This document shows positions 18,847 through 27,408 of a stretch of DNA of 64,000 bases, piece after piece (position 1 is the stretch's first letter; each line of letters opens with the position of its first letter). The stretch is from positions 1-64,000 of the forward strand of contig NZ_JAESWC010000002.1 in NCBI RefSeq assembly GCF_016765585.1, written 5' to 3'. The DNA comes from Clostridium rhizosphaerae. GTDB taxonomy: Bacteria; Bacillota; Clostridia; Clostridiales; Clostridiaceae. Both the position numbers and the translations under genes were made by a program. Below the pieces are notes generated by a model. The model saw nothing but the letters and a program-made list of their open reading frames with translations. It had not been told where the DNA came from and did no database searches.

Positions 18847-18895
18847 ATCTAACAAAATACTTCCGTTAATAATTAAAGATTAGTACGATACTTGG
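18847..18895 (+). repeat. attC-like half site (5' half only)
   Basis: ATCTAAC (exact RYYYAAC) followed by AAAATACTTCCG matches the left end of the complete sites, with the same spacing to the CCG. After about 20 bp the similarity ends, and no closing GTTRRRY box is found. Confidence 0.5.
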
Positions 18896-18931
18896 TTTTA
18901 TGATAAATACAAATATAGGGATGTGAGATCA

Positions 18932-19315
18932 TTGGCAAAGATTAAATTGCAAGACTTAATAACAATATTAGATAGTGATGTGGTTAAATATAATTCATGT
19001 ATCGAAATGAATTTTTGTATTGATAATGATACAGAATATGAAGATTGTTGGCTTGGAAAAATGCCAGATAGGGATAACCGTGGTAAAGAAATATATTGGT
19101 ATGGACTAGTGCCAGATGGCTCACAAGCATATGATTATGCTAAACTAGAAGATATTTTAAACGCTAAAGTATTTCATGGTAAAAGTTTATGCGATGTTAT
19201 TGGGGAGATAACTTGGTATTCATTAGATGGATGTAGTATAGAGGACAGATTATCAGATTACATAGATGTTAATGCAAAAAAACTAAAGAGGTCTATACCT
19301 ATAAATATTAAGTAG
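18932..19315 (+). CDS. Hypothetical 127-residue protein
   Basis: I do not recognise a family. The protein is acidic and cytoplasmic, with several aromatic strand-like segments (CWLGKMPDRDNRGKEIYWYGL, then GEITWYSLDG) and a basic C-terminal tail (KKLKRSIPINIK). TTG at 18932 is preferred because GATGTGAG precedes it; GTG 18923 in the same frame is the alternative. It sits between a half site and a complete attC-like site in the array. Confidence 0.55.
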   Translation: MAKIKLQDLITILDSDVVKYNSCIEMNFCIDNDTEYEDCWLGKMPDRDNRGKEIYWYGLVPDGSQAYDYAKLEDILNAKVFHGKSLCDVIGEITWYSLDGCSIEDRLSDYIDVNAKKLKRSIPINIK

Positions 19316-19415
19316 AACAGTATATTGCATTGTTAATTCTAAGCTTTATTTTATCGTAAATTGATTTAATCTTTAATAGACTAGATTTAGTTTAAGGTGT
19401 ATTGGGTAAAACTAC

Positions 19416-19593
19416 ACCTAACAAAATGCTGCTGTCCGCCTTGGCTGGTGGACTTTTCTTATATGGCATTATGTAAATATATGGTTTATAATCAATATAT
19501 AGTTAGTAGCGTATCATCGCCAAGGCTCATTTTCAAAACTAAGATAAGAGTTATCTAAGTTTTCAAAACGTCAGCAACCCGAGAACGTTATAC
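19416..19593 (+). repeat. attC-like site with enlarged loop (178 bp)
   Basis: Starts ACCTAAC (exact RYYYAAC) and ends GTTATAC (19587-19593). The arms GCCTTGGC and GCCAAGGC (19438-19445 with 19519-19526) pair perfectly but are separated by 73 bases instead of about nine. The extra loop shares 23 identical bases with the site at 18,027. A second stem AACTTAGATAACT-like pair lies at 19,536-19,562. Confidence 0.72.
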
Positions 19594-19705
19594 GCAACTT
19601 TGTTGATAGAAAGCAGATAATAATAGTTTTTTGACTTAAGTTTATTGATGAGGAATTGTAGTATATTGCTCATTAAAGGTTATGAATATCATTGGAGGTA
19701 TGTGC

Positions 19706-20365
19706 ATGAGTAACAATATAGAAATTGTAAAAAAATTATACTCTGAGGAACCTGCAATAAGAGATATGAGAGATTATACTAATAAAAAATTGAAAGTTTG
19801 GGAAAGCGAAATAGTTTCTCATTTTCCTATTAAGTCATGGATTCTTGATATAGGTTGTGGCATGGGCAGAGAAGCGTTCTGCTTATATGATAAAGGATTT
19901 AGAATTACGGCTATTGACATATCTGAAAAGGTTATAGAACCTGCAAAGCAATTTGCATTAGAAAGTAACCGAGATATCGAATTTTTGATAACGAATGGAT
20001 TAGAATTACCTTTTGAAAGCAATACTTTTGATGTTGTAATAATGTGGTCACAGACTTTCGGTCTTTTTTACGAGGAAGAGAATAAAATACATATTCTGAA
20101 AGAGTGTTACCGGGTTTTGAAAAGTAATGGAATACTTAGCTTTTCTGGTCATGATAAAGAATTTTTGGAAGTAAAATATCCACAATATCTTGATGGTAAG
20201 AAATTCTTTGCTTATGCCAATACAGATTGCTATTGGGTGGCCTTTACCACTAATGAAATGAAAGATTTGGCACAAATGACAGGCTTCTCAGTTGTAGAGT
20301 GCAAAAGAGGTATAGTTTATAAAGAGGAAGATGGTCCGATACTTCATTGTGTTTGTAGAAAATGA
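19706..20365 (+). CDS. Class I SAM-dependent methyltransferase
   Basis: A 219-residue Methyltransf_11-like protein. Motif I is LDIGCGMGREAFCL (near 49), strand 2 ends in ITAIDIS, motif II is NTFDVVIMWSQ, and the post-motif is RVLKSNGILSFSGHD. The acceptor is unknown. ATG at 19706 is chosen because GGAGG lies ten bases before it. It follows one complete attC-like site by 112 bp and precedes another by 99 bp. Confidence 0.82.
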   Translation: MSNNIEIVKKLYSEEPAIRDMRDYTNKKLKVWESEIVSHFPIKSWILDIGCGMGREAFCLYDKGFRITAIDISEKVIEPAKQFALESNRDIEFLITNGLELPFESNTFDVVIMWSQTFGLFYEEENKIHILKECYRVLKSNGILSFSGHDKEFLEVKYPQYLDGKKFFAYANTDCYWVAFTTNEMKDLAQMTGFSVVECKRGIVYKEEDGPILHCVCRK

Positions 20366-20464
20366 GCCTAGTAATGTGTTAAGTTCATTCACTTAATTCT
20401 TATTTTATGAAGCAAGTTTAATTTTTTGAATGGATTCATCTTAAAGTTTAGAGGCTAAAGCAGA

Positions 20465-20577
20465 GTATAACAAAAAATTTCCGTCCGGCTTAGCTTCAGA
20501 AAACAGCCAAGCTACACCTGTGACACCAAGCCAAGTCTTGCTAAGTGTCTCGGCGTCGGAAATGCGAAACGTTAGAT
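20465..20577 (+). repeat. attC-like recombination site (113 bp), last in the array
   Basis: Starts GTATAAC and ends GTTAGAT (20571-20577, exact GTTRRRY). Same length and near-identical interior to sites 106-218 and 15,968-16,080. The 20 bases before it match the flank of the sites at 14,531 and 15,232. Confidence 0.75.
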
Positions 20578-20692
20578 GCAATTTTAGATTAACCGAGTGA
20601 TAGTTTAAAAGGTTTTAGCTTCTTTTATTAAGACGCAATAGTAGATTATGGTGCAATAAGCTACAAATGTATGATAGGAGAGATTATCTATA

Positions 20693-21199
20693 ATGCTAGT
20701 AATCGATACCGAAAGACTAAATATATTGCCTTTAAACCAATCTCATCTTGAACTTTGTATTTCCAATTTTAATAAGTTGGAGAGAGCGTTAGGTTTAACT
20801 ATTACTGATAAAGAGCTTAGTGACAGGGAAAAGAATGTTTACGAAATAAGGCTAAAGAATGTAGAGGATAATCCTATCAACTATATGTGGTATACGGTCT
20901 GGATAATAGCATTGAAAAAAGAAAATAGGTTCATTGGATCGATCATGATAAAAAACTTTCCTAGTGAAAACGGTGAAGTTGTTATTGGTTACTCGATAGA
21001 AAGCGATTATAGGTGTAATGACTTTATGACTGAAGCATTAAAAAGCTTAACAAAATGGATGTTTTCAAATCCAGAAGTTAAAATTATACTTGCGGATACA
21101 CTAAAAAACAACATACCTTCACATAGAGTATTGCAAAAGATTGGGATGGTTAAATATATGGAAGATGATGAATGTTACTGGTGGAGGTTGGCAAAGTAA
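20693..21199 (+). CDS. GNAT acetyltransferase
   Basis: A 168-residue acetyltransferase. It begins TERLNILPLNQSHL, has IGYSIESDYRCNDFMTEALKSL in the acetyl-CoA loop region, and ends with LKNNIPSHRVLQKIGM, the RimL-type closing motif. The loop has C-N where many relatives have G-x-G, so binding may be altered. AGGAGAG precedes the ATG. It directly follows the last complete attC-like site. Confidence 0.8.
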   Translation: MLVIDTERLNILPLNQSHLELCISNFNKLERALGLTITDKELSDREKNVYEIRLKNVEDNPINYMWYTVWIIALKKENRFIGSIMIKNFPSENGEVVIGYSIESDYRCNDFMTEALKSLTKWMFSNPEVKIILADTLKNNIPSHRVLQKIGMVKYMEDDECYWWRLAK

Positions 21200-21314
21200 T
21201 TAGTTCGAAATTTTCTTATTTGATTCGCTAGTTCAATACATAGATTGGGGAATCATTGTAAAATATCATGAACTATGATAAGAATAAAATTTGCATGAAA
21301 GTGGGGGAACAATA

Positions 21315-21773
21315 TTGAAAAAATGTTATGTTCTAATTATATCTCTAATAATTATATTTGGAACTTATAACTTTTTAATTCAAAATGGGAAAAAACAAAC
21401 TGCAAATGAAGCATTTAAGCAGAGTTTAAGTGAAGCAGCTTCTTGCTTTGCTGTAGATTATTCTAAATTTGATGAGGAAGATAAAATATATTACTATATG
21501 AAAGCAGCTTCCAATCTACATACTGCTATGTATATATTACCATTTACTTCTTATAAAAATGTTAATAACAAAAATCAAGATTTGGAAGACGCACTGTCTA
21601 GACTTTATTTATCCATTTCACTACATAGTACGCCTCAATCTACTAACAGATTGAGGGCCTTTAACGAAAAAGAAATCGATATATATAAGTGCCTGAATTA
21701 TATAAGTCTAAATCCAAATGATAAGAACAATTGCAAAGTACTTGCTAAAATTGCAGAGGAAATAGGATATTAA
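21315..21773 (+). CDS. Hypothetical membrane-anchored protein
   Basis: A 152-residue protein with one N-terminal hydrophobic segment (residues 5-22) flanked by lysines. The rest is helical and soluble (ASCFAVDYSKF, IYYYMKAASNLHTAMYILPF), and is probably outside the cell. No cysteine suits a lipobox. TTG at 21315 is preceded by GTGGGGGAA. The region before it (21,240-21,270) resembles the leader before the HIT gene, which hints that this was also a cassette, but no attC-like site follows. Confidence 0.6.
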   Translation: MKKCYVLIISLIIIFGTYNFLIQNGKKQTANEAFKQSLSEAASCFAVDYSKFDEEDKIYYYMKAASNLHTAMYILPFTSYKNVNNKNQDLEDALSRLYLSISLHSTPQSTNRLRAFNEKEIDIYKCLNYISLNPNDKNNCKVLAKIAEEIGY

Positions 21774-21940
21774 AAGTGCACAAGATAATATGTAAAATCT
21801 TAATTAAGACACAGTTTTCTTAAAAATTGATTGAATGCCTTAATATTTAAGCAGAAATTTGTTTACTTCTTTTTAGTAGCATGCAGTGTCGCTTCTGTAA
21901 AATATGGTATATCAAACAATATTCTTAATGAGGGGAACGT

Positions 21941-21979
21941 ATGAAAAAGGCTTTAATTATTTGTACCTTAATGGCATGA
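21941..21979 (+). pseudogene. Truncated start of an exported-protein gene
   Basis: AGGGGAA precedes ATG 21941, and the frame gives MKKALIICTLMA before a stop. This is the beginning of a signal peptide. It is cut where the minus-strand Sm-like fragment ends, which suggests a recombination junction near 21,980. Confidence 0.35.
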
Positions 21980-22124
21980 CTTTTGGAGTATGATATAGAT
22001 ACTCAAGTAAGTACATTTCGCCGTTGGAAACGGCACAAAGTATACCTGAAACACATTGACCATTGATGAGAGATACCCCCACGGACTGGTATATCAAGAA
22101 CTGAAGTTTTTCTTGCCTAAACAT
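21957..22124 (-). pseudogene. Truncated second copy of the small Sm-like protein
   Basis: An AAGGAGGTGA site precedes ATG 22124. The 55-residue frame is close to residues 1-45 of the 78-residue protein at 32,327-32,563 (shared GVSLINGQ/RVSLVNGQ, SGILCAVS, EYLYH), and DNA identity is high. After EYLYH the similarity stops, so the 3' end has been replaced. It is a duplicate broken at its 3' end. Confidence 0.65.
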
Positions 22125-22209
22125 ATGTAATCACCTCCTTTTAACAGTTTATTGATGTTAAAATAAGGGGCGACTTGAAGGCGGCTGACTAGTTATCAAT
22201 AAATATAGA

Positions 22210-22246
22210 CAACTAGAAATCAAGTTAACTAGTTGGACTTTTTTTA
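22210..22246 (+). terminator. Rho-independent terminator
   Basis: CAACTAG (22210-22216) pairs with CTAGTTG (22229-22235), followed by a T-run. The same ACAACTAGAAATCAAG string recurs near 40,780 next to a pseudogene. Confidence 0.55.
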
Positions 22247-22629
22247 AAAACATAGTCGTAGTTATAAGAAATGACTTCATCATAAATGTATTAATATAAG
22301 CTTTTAATCAGAGTGGTTAGCCTTTAATTCGTTAAGTTTTCTTATACTTGAAGCCCTGAATTTGTAACATCGTTTAATTGCATAGAACTCTCCATCTACA
22401 GCTGGCATGATTCCTCTTTATCATGGCTTTTCTTTTTTATATACTTGTCATCTCCTAATAGAAATTTAAAATATTTTTTCTATATTATATAAATATACAA
22501 TTTTAGGCGGATGTTTATTATATTATAGGCTATGCAGAAAATATTGTATGTGATGTCATAGATAGGCGAGTCAAAAATTAGGGTAGAGAAAAGTACGATA
22601 AGTTTGTAATTGCGTCTACTATTTTTGGA
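22247..22629. other. AT-rich intergenic DNA
   Basis: I see no gene, RNA or clear repeat here. It separates debris on both sides. Confidence 0.4.
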
Positions 22630-22935
22630 ATGGGCTTTGAAGGTGCTTCCAGCAGTCTAATTGACTCGCAGGTGTTAAATAGCTGTGAATGCTGTAATCT
22701 TAAGAACGGACTATTATATACTTCAAAACTTAATCCAATGGTTTCGTGTGGAACTCGTAAGAAAGAGGATGAATTCCAATTTAACAAAGATGCTGGAATT
22801 TTTGTTTGCCCTGCCGAGCATATGGCTATAAGAAAAGACCGACAGGGCAAGAAAGATCAAGGTAAAAACCAAGTTAATACGTGCTACTTTGGTGGTAATA
22901 AATTTAAATATCGTTCACTTAGAGATGGTTGCTAA
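22630..22935 (+). mobile_element. IS1182-family transposase fragment
   Basis: About 100 codons match the middle of IS1182-type transposases: EFQFNKDAGIFVCPAEHMAI, then RKDRQGKKDQGKNQV and CYFGGNKFKYRSLRDGC, the segment with spaced cysteines. Both the N-terminal part and the C-terminal catalytic part are missing, so the element is dead. It overlaps the end of the next gene by four bases, on the opposite strand. Confidence 0.7.
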
Positions 22936-23993
22936 ATCAGGTACCTCTTCCTCAAATCTACATACCCTTCAATTTCATTCCAATACTCCTCTTCATTTTT
23001 AGGAATAGGAGTCCAATCTTTATCCGGCCAATTGTTTTGGACCTTCTCGAAGTCTTTACCATTTAAGTATTCATAATCTACTGTGCAGCCCTGCTGTTCT
23101 CTTATTGGCTTTATAAAGATGTAGCCGTCAAACATTTCTTTGAGGGTGAAGTTTTTATAGGGGATGGAGTTGTAGCTGTCATCGGGGATGTCGCCCATTA
23201 CCGTGTTCACTAAATCAAAGCCAACAGGTTTGTTGTTCAAGCTCTCCATAACAGTTTCGATATTTTTTATTCCCATTGTGGTATCAGGAAGCAAAGTGTT
23301 TATGTTCATTGCAGGTTGATGTAGTATAATGTTAAATATCTTTGAACCGAATTTTTCGTATAATCTGTTGCCGAGCCAGCCACCCTGGAGAATGAAGAAC
23401 TGGTCTGCATTACCCTCAAAGATTGGATTTTTGAATTTGGTGAAGGCATGGGGAGTCCCAGTTAATATAAGGAGCTTTTCACCTTTGGACAAAATTTCTC
23501 TTTCAACAAGCTTTGCTCTGAAGGCCTCGATATTTCCTTTGTGAAATATTTTTTTAAAGTTTAAGGGGGTTCTCATACCAGAAAAACCTTCCCAGTTATA
23601 AATATAGCTAAGGTTCAAAATCCTGAACTTATTTGCGTCCTTTGGCAGGGACCTGTTAAATTTCCAAGCAGCTTTATATATGTCGGTGTATTCCTTATAA
23701 GCCCATTTAACGTTGTAGTTAAACATCAGGCGTCTTTCTTCCACCTCGTCATATTCCTCACCGGTAATAAGCCTGTCTAAGTCCGCCTGGTCTTCGCTGG
23801 CGCCAAACTCCATTCCGAAGTTGTATATGCCCTCCTGATATAATAGGGGAATAAGGTTAATAGCCAGGTTAAGGTTACTTTTTACAGCATGATCTTCCCC
23901 TAATAATATAATCTGATGTTCCGCAAATTTGCTTATGATATACTGCTCCGGAGTTAAGAAATTTTCTTTTAAATATTGAATATACTTTTCCAT
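22932..23993 (-). CDS. ChaN / erythromycin-esterase-like (TIKI superfamily) protein
   Basis: A 353-residue protein without signal peptide. LGEDHAVKSN (residues 31-40) and GMEFGASEDQ (about 60-69) resemble the GExH and E-rich motifs of the EreA / ChaN / TIKI superfamily, and LTGTPHAF (near 190) supplies a later His. Members are metal-dependent hydrolases or haem binders; the actual function here is not known. ATG 23993 has GGGAGGTG before it. The gene follows an esterase by 16 bp on the same strand, so the two are likely co-transcribed. Confidence 0.5.
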   Translation of the reverse strand: MEKYIQYLKENFLTPEQYIISKFAEHQIILLGEDHAVKSNLNLAINLIPLLYQEGIYNFGMEFGASEDQADLDRLITGEEYDEVEERRLMFNYNVKWAYKEYTDIYKAAWKFNRSLPKDANKFRILNLSYIYNWEGFSGMRTPLNFKKIFHKGNIEAFRAKLVEREILSKGEKLLILTGTPHAFTKFKNPIFEGNADQFFILQGGWLGNRLYEKFGSKIFNIILHQPAMNINTLLPDTTMGIKNIETVMESLNNKPVGFDLVNTVMGDIPDDSYNSIPYKNFTLKEMFDGYIFIKPIREQQGCTVDYEYLNGKDFEKVQNNWPDKDWTPIPKNEEEYWNEIEGYVDLRKRYLI

Positions 23994-24009
23994 TTCAACA
24001 CCTCCCAAT

Positions 24010-24834
24010 TTATAAGCTGAAGAGCCAATTCATCATGCCGGGAAATCTTTTACGCCAGCAGGCTTCATTGTGAATATCTCCTTCGGCGATTTCATATTTT
24101 ACATCCTCAAAGGCAAAGCCAACGTCCTTTAAGGTCAAATAAACATTTCTGTTACAACTCAAATATATTTGCGGAAAATCTGGATTATTCGGATTGCTTG
24201 TTTCGTCTGTACCAACATCCATATATATTCTCATGGCTTCTCTTTTACCTTCACTTATAATAAAGCTTTTAACTTCTTCTTCTGCAAAATACATAGCAGA
24301 GGAAAAGGCAGCTATTTTTGAAAATACATCCTGATACTTTAATCCTGCACACATAGATATAAGCCCGCCCATGGAGCTTCCGCAGACAGCAGTGTTCTCC
24401 CTGTCCTTTAAGGTTTTATAGGTAGTATCAATAAAGGGTTTCAAGGTGTTTACTATAAAATCAATATATTTAAAACCTTCTCCGCCAAGAAATCCGGTAG
24501 TCCTGGCGTGGGGCAAGTATTCACCTCCGACCTCGCTGTACCAGGGACAGTACTCTGAATATCTGTAATTGCAGCCATTATCAATTCCAATAACGATATA
24601 AGCCTTCTCATGGTTCTCATTGTATATGCTATCAAGGGTTGCGGCTATATCCCAAATGGTGCCGAAAGCAGAGGTCTCTACGGTGAAAAGGTTCTGAGCA
24701 TCATGCATGTATATTACCGGATAGTGCCTGTCTGCTTCATTGTAATCCGGCGGTAAATAAATTCTTATGGTTCTGTATCTATTCAGCTCTGGCATATAAA
24801 AGTTCTCTATAACATGAATTGTTCCTTTCTTCAT
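24010..24834 (-). CDS. Alpha/beta hydrolase, esterase D / enterochelin esterase type
   Basis: A 274-residue esterase. Motifs are YPVIYMHDAQNLF (oxyanion side), CGSSMGGLISM with the nucleophile Ser (near 143), an acid in DVGTDETSNP, and His in EGDIHNEACW close to the C-terminus. This matches the Esterase_phd / Fes-IroE class, which hydrolyses siderophore or other esters; the substrate is unproven. ATG 24834 is chosen because GGAGGAAGG precedes it. A divergent AraC regulator starts 108 bp away and probably controls the pair. Confidence 0.8.
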   Translation of the reverse strand: MKKGTIHVIENFYMPELNRYRTIRIYLPPDYNEADRHYPVIYMHDAQNLFTVETSAFGTIWDIAATLDSIYNENHEKAYIVIGIDNGCNYRYSEYCPWYSEVGGEYLPHARTTGFLGGEGFKYIDFIVNTLKPFIDTTYKTLKDRENTAVCGSSMGGLISMCAGLKYQDVFSKIAAFSSAMYFAEEEVKSFIISEGKREAMRIYMDVGTDETSNPNNPDFPQIYLSCNRNVYLTLKDVGFAFEDVKYEIAEGDIHNEACWRKRFPGMMNWLFSL

Positions 24835-24942
24835 TTTCCTTCCTCCATTCATATTGTCATATGATAATTATAGAATTATATTGAAAAGAAAAATGGTATA
24901 TAATTATATTAAATTGTACTATATTAATGTAGTTTTAGGAGA

Positions 24943-25617
24943 ATGAATATGATAGAAGGATTTATTACAGACTACTCTATCTTTATACCTGAATTTGATG
25001 CACTTCTCGATATGAATGATATAGAGGAAATAAACCGGCTCATAGAGAATAAACATAAGTATGAGCAGGAGGTTGAAAAGAATGTCGAAGATAAAAAGAT
25101 AGATTTATTTATATGGCAGGGGATACTGGTGCGCAAAATATCACAGGCTAAAAATATGGTTATGAACACTATAATGCATGAAACCTACAATAAATTTTAC
25201 CAGAGGATCAAAGCCTGCAGAAACCTAAAGGAACTGCAGGCCTTGGAAAAGGAAATATTCTCGGTGTACTCGGATTTTGTCATCTACTATTCTGAGGTTA
25301 CGGATAATTATACTCTGAACAGAATTTTAAAACATATCCACATTAATATTGAAAGCTATATTTCTCTACAGACCATCAGTGAAGAACTAAACTTATCTAG
25401 ACCTTACATAAGTTTAGTGTTTAAAGAACACATGGGTGTAACGGTGATGGATTATATAACAAACTTAAAGATTAACAGAGCAAAAACTCTTTTGGCAACT
25501 ACCACCCAAAGCATCATGGAAGTTTCTGAACTCCTAGGCTTTCATGATTCCAGTCATTTTTGTAAGGCCTTTAAGAAGGTTACTGGCGGGACTCCAAGGG
25601 AGTATAGGAATAGATAG
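24943..25617 (+). CDS. AraC family transcriptional regulator
   Basis: A 224-residue regulator. The C-terminal 100 residues carry two helix-turn-helix units (ISEELNLSRPYISLVFKEHM and ELLGFHDSSHFCKAFKKVTG, ending TPREYRNR). The N-terminal half is helical and charged, unlike the cupin domain of many AraC proteins, so the ligand is unclear. It is divergent from the esterase and ChaN-like genes and is their likely regulator. Confidence 0.85.
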   Translation: MNMIEGFITDYSIFIPEFDALLDMNDIEEINRLIENKHKYEQEVEKNVEDKKIDLFIWQGILVRKISQAKNMVMNTIMHETYNKFYQRIKACRNLKELQALEKEIFSVYSDFVIYYSEVTDNYTLNRILKHIHINIESYISLQTISEELNLSRPYISLVFKEHMGVTVMDYITNLKINRAKTLLATTTQSIMEVSELLGFHDSSHFCKAFKKVTGGTPREYRNR

Positions 25618-25929
25618 AGCAAGGCTTCTGCAAGAATTAGTGACTGAAATAAATATTGATGGAAAAAGGTGAAGATATTATTTATAACTAATTATTTCAC
25701 ATTTTTATTATGTTGATTCGCAATGGTAATCTACTAGTAATTGATTCCAATATTGAGGTTCATAAATTAAGACTTGCTATGATTTAGCTTATAGCTAGCA
25801 CTTAACTTATGAGCCAATTTTAACTCTCAACCTTACTCTGAAAAAAAGTATGATGAGGTTTTAAATCTACTCCATCATGCAAATGAACTTTTACCAAAGT
25901 ATGAATATGAGAAAAGTCTATTTGAACTT
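25618..25929. other. Region before the second esterase, including its lost 5' end
   Basis: From about 25,800 the frame of the following gene is open and protein-like but contains no start codon. The rest shows nothing. Confidence 0.4.
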
Positions 25930-26748
25930 ATGCTTTATGAAGCTATGATATATGCTCAGACAAATAATTGTGAAGGATGCATTTCGGTTATAAAAAAATC
26001 ACTTGAAAAAGGTTATTCACTTCCATTACACTGGGCAAGCTTTAATCTCTTAAGGGAACACCCTGAATATGAGGCACTTAGTAATTTGAATAGAAAACAT
26101 CTTCAGCAGGCTAAAGAAAATTCTAAGTTCAAATATGAAGTTCACCTTCCAAAATCTTATGATAGAGCAAAAAAACATCCGTTATTCTTTTGTTTGCATG
26201 GTGATGGATTTGGCTGCAACATAAAAAATACTAGCTGGAATTGGAAGGCTGATGTGCTTTTAGAAAAAGGATACATAGTTGTATATACTCAATCATCACA
26301 AATCTATTTTAATAACAGCTTTGGCTGGCTTAGTGATCCAGTTCTATCAAGAAAAGAACTGAAAGATTGCTATGAACAATTACTATTTGACTATTCCATT
26401 GATGAAACTTGTGTAATAATTGGAGGTTTCTCTGGTGGTGCAACTACTTCTATTGATATGGCTTTTCATAGCACTATTCCAATAAAAGGAGTTATTGCAT
26501 TATGCCCTGGTGATTACTTAGGTAACTTAGAACTTAAAGAAACAACGAAATTAGCAGAAAGAAAAACAAGAATAGTTATCCTTGAAGGAGATCAGGACAC
26601 TGACCCAGTTGTACAGCATCTTTTAAAGATATTTAAGGAAGGTGGACTTGCCCATGAATACTATATCAATAAAGGTATTGGCCATGAGTATCCTAAAGAT
26701 TTAGCTGAAAAAACTTTGAAGGCTGTGGAGTTTATAGTTAGTAACTAA
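25930..26748 (+). CDS. Alpha/beta hydrolase with helical N-terminus, probably 5'-truncated
   Basis: The frame from ATG 25930 gives 272 residues. Residues 1-60 look like a TPR-type helical region; the hydrolase domain follows, with FFCLHGDGFGCN (oxyanion side), GGFSGGATTSID (nucleophile Ser), ILEGDQDTDP (acid) and GIGHEYP (His). In-frame codons upstream (ending KYEYEKSLFEL) continue the helical region back to a stop near 25,797 without any start or binding site. The original gene was therefore probably longer, and expression of the present frame is uncertain. Confidence 0.65.
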   Translation: MLYEAMIYAQTNNCEGCISVIKKSLEKGYSLPLHWASFNLLREHPEYEALSNLNRKHLQQAKENSKFKYEVHLPKSYDRAKKHPLFFCLHGDGFGCNIKNTSWNWKADVLLEKGYIVVYTQSSQIYFNNSFGWLSDPVLSRKELKDCYEQLLFDYSIDETCVIIGGFSGGATTSIDMAFHSTIPIKGVIALCPGDYLGNLELKETTKLAERKTRIVILEGDQDTDPVVQHLLKIFKEGGLAHEYYINKGIGHEYPKDLAEKTLKAVEFIVSN

Positions 26749-26798
26749 TTGTGGGCAAATTAATGTCCTACGGCGTTAAGTATATTTTTATGTTCAAA

Positions 26799-26834
26799 AA
26801 GGACTTCTAGCTTTTCTAGCTTGAAGTCCTTAAA
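26799..26834. terminator. Terminator after the esterase
   Basis: 9-bp stem AAGGACTTC / GAAGTCCTT with an inner AGCT / AGCT pair; only a weak T-tract follows. Confidence 0.55.
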
Positions 26835-26898
26835 TTGCATTCGATTATATTTCTAAACTTGCTTCAACTGAAAACCAATAGACTTTTAGTAGATATTT

Positions 26899-27090
26899 AT
26901 GCTTCCTCATACTAGACAGGACGAAAGTAGAGCGATACCCGAAAACAGAACATGGGGTATTCGAAGAAGATTCGAGCAAGGCAAGGTGGCGGTTAATCAT
27001 ACTAAATTTATGGGTTACAATAAAGATGAAGAAGGGAACCTTGTTGTAAATGAAAAGCAAAATGGTATGAGAGCAGCATTTAAAAACTGA
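26899..27090 (+). mobile_element. Serine recombinase fragment
   Basis: About 55 codons match the region linking the resolvase catalytic domain to the recombinase domain of large serine recombinases: QDESRAIPENRTWGIRRRFEQGK and then HTKFMGYNKDEEGNLVVNE. The catalytic Ser domain and the C-terminal half are absent. This is a relic of a mobile element. Confidence 0.7.
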
Positions 27091-27260
27091 TAACTTGCTT
27101 CAGAAATTTAAGGCAAAGAAGTTTATTGGAATAATAAATAATACAAAACCTATAGAAAGTTTTGTAGGAATCGTGGTTTTCATAATTTAACTCAAAGCAT
27201 AAATAAGATTTCAGGAGTTAATAGGGTTAAGGGCTCGAGTTCTTGGTAATAATATTCTAC

Positions 27261-27319
27261 TTGACAACTTTAGTCGGATATCATATTATCAATATGTACT
27301 GATAATGAATATCATTAAC
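27261..27319 (+). promoter_or_regulatory. Promoter with Fur box for the iron locus
   Basis: TTGACA (27261-27266) and TATTAT (27284-27289) are spaced by 17 bp. GATAATGAATATCATTAAC (27301-27319) agrees with the 19-bp Fur consensus at 16 positions and lies over the predicted start of transcription. Iron-replete Fur would block this promoter. Confidence 0.8.
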
Positions 27320-27408
27320 TATTGTGAATAACTATTAGCGAAAAGAGTACATATTTATAAGGAGAATAATGAAATACTAAAAATAAAATCGTAAGGGGTC
27401 TATAAATT

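Noticed and set aside
106-20577. CRISPR array or REP-type repeats as an explanation of the recurring motif
   Set aside because: Spacing is irregular and gene-sized, copies are over 100 bp with defined end boxes and variable interiors, and no cas genes are present. Simple REP elements lack the paired RYYYAAC/GTTRRRY ends.
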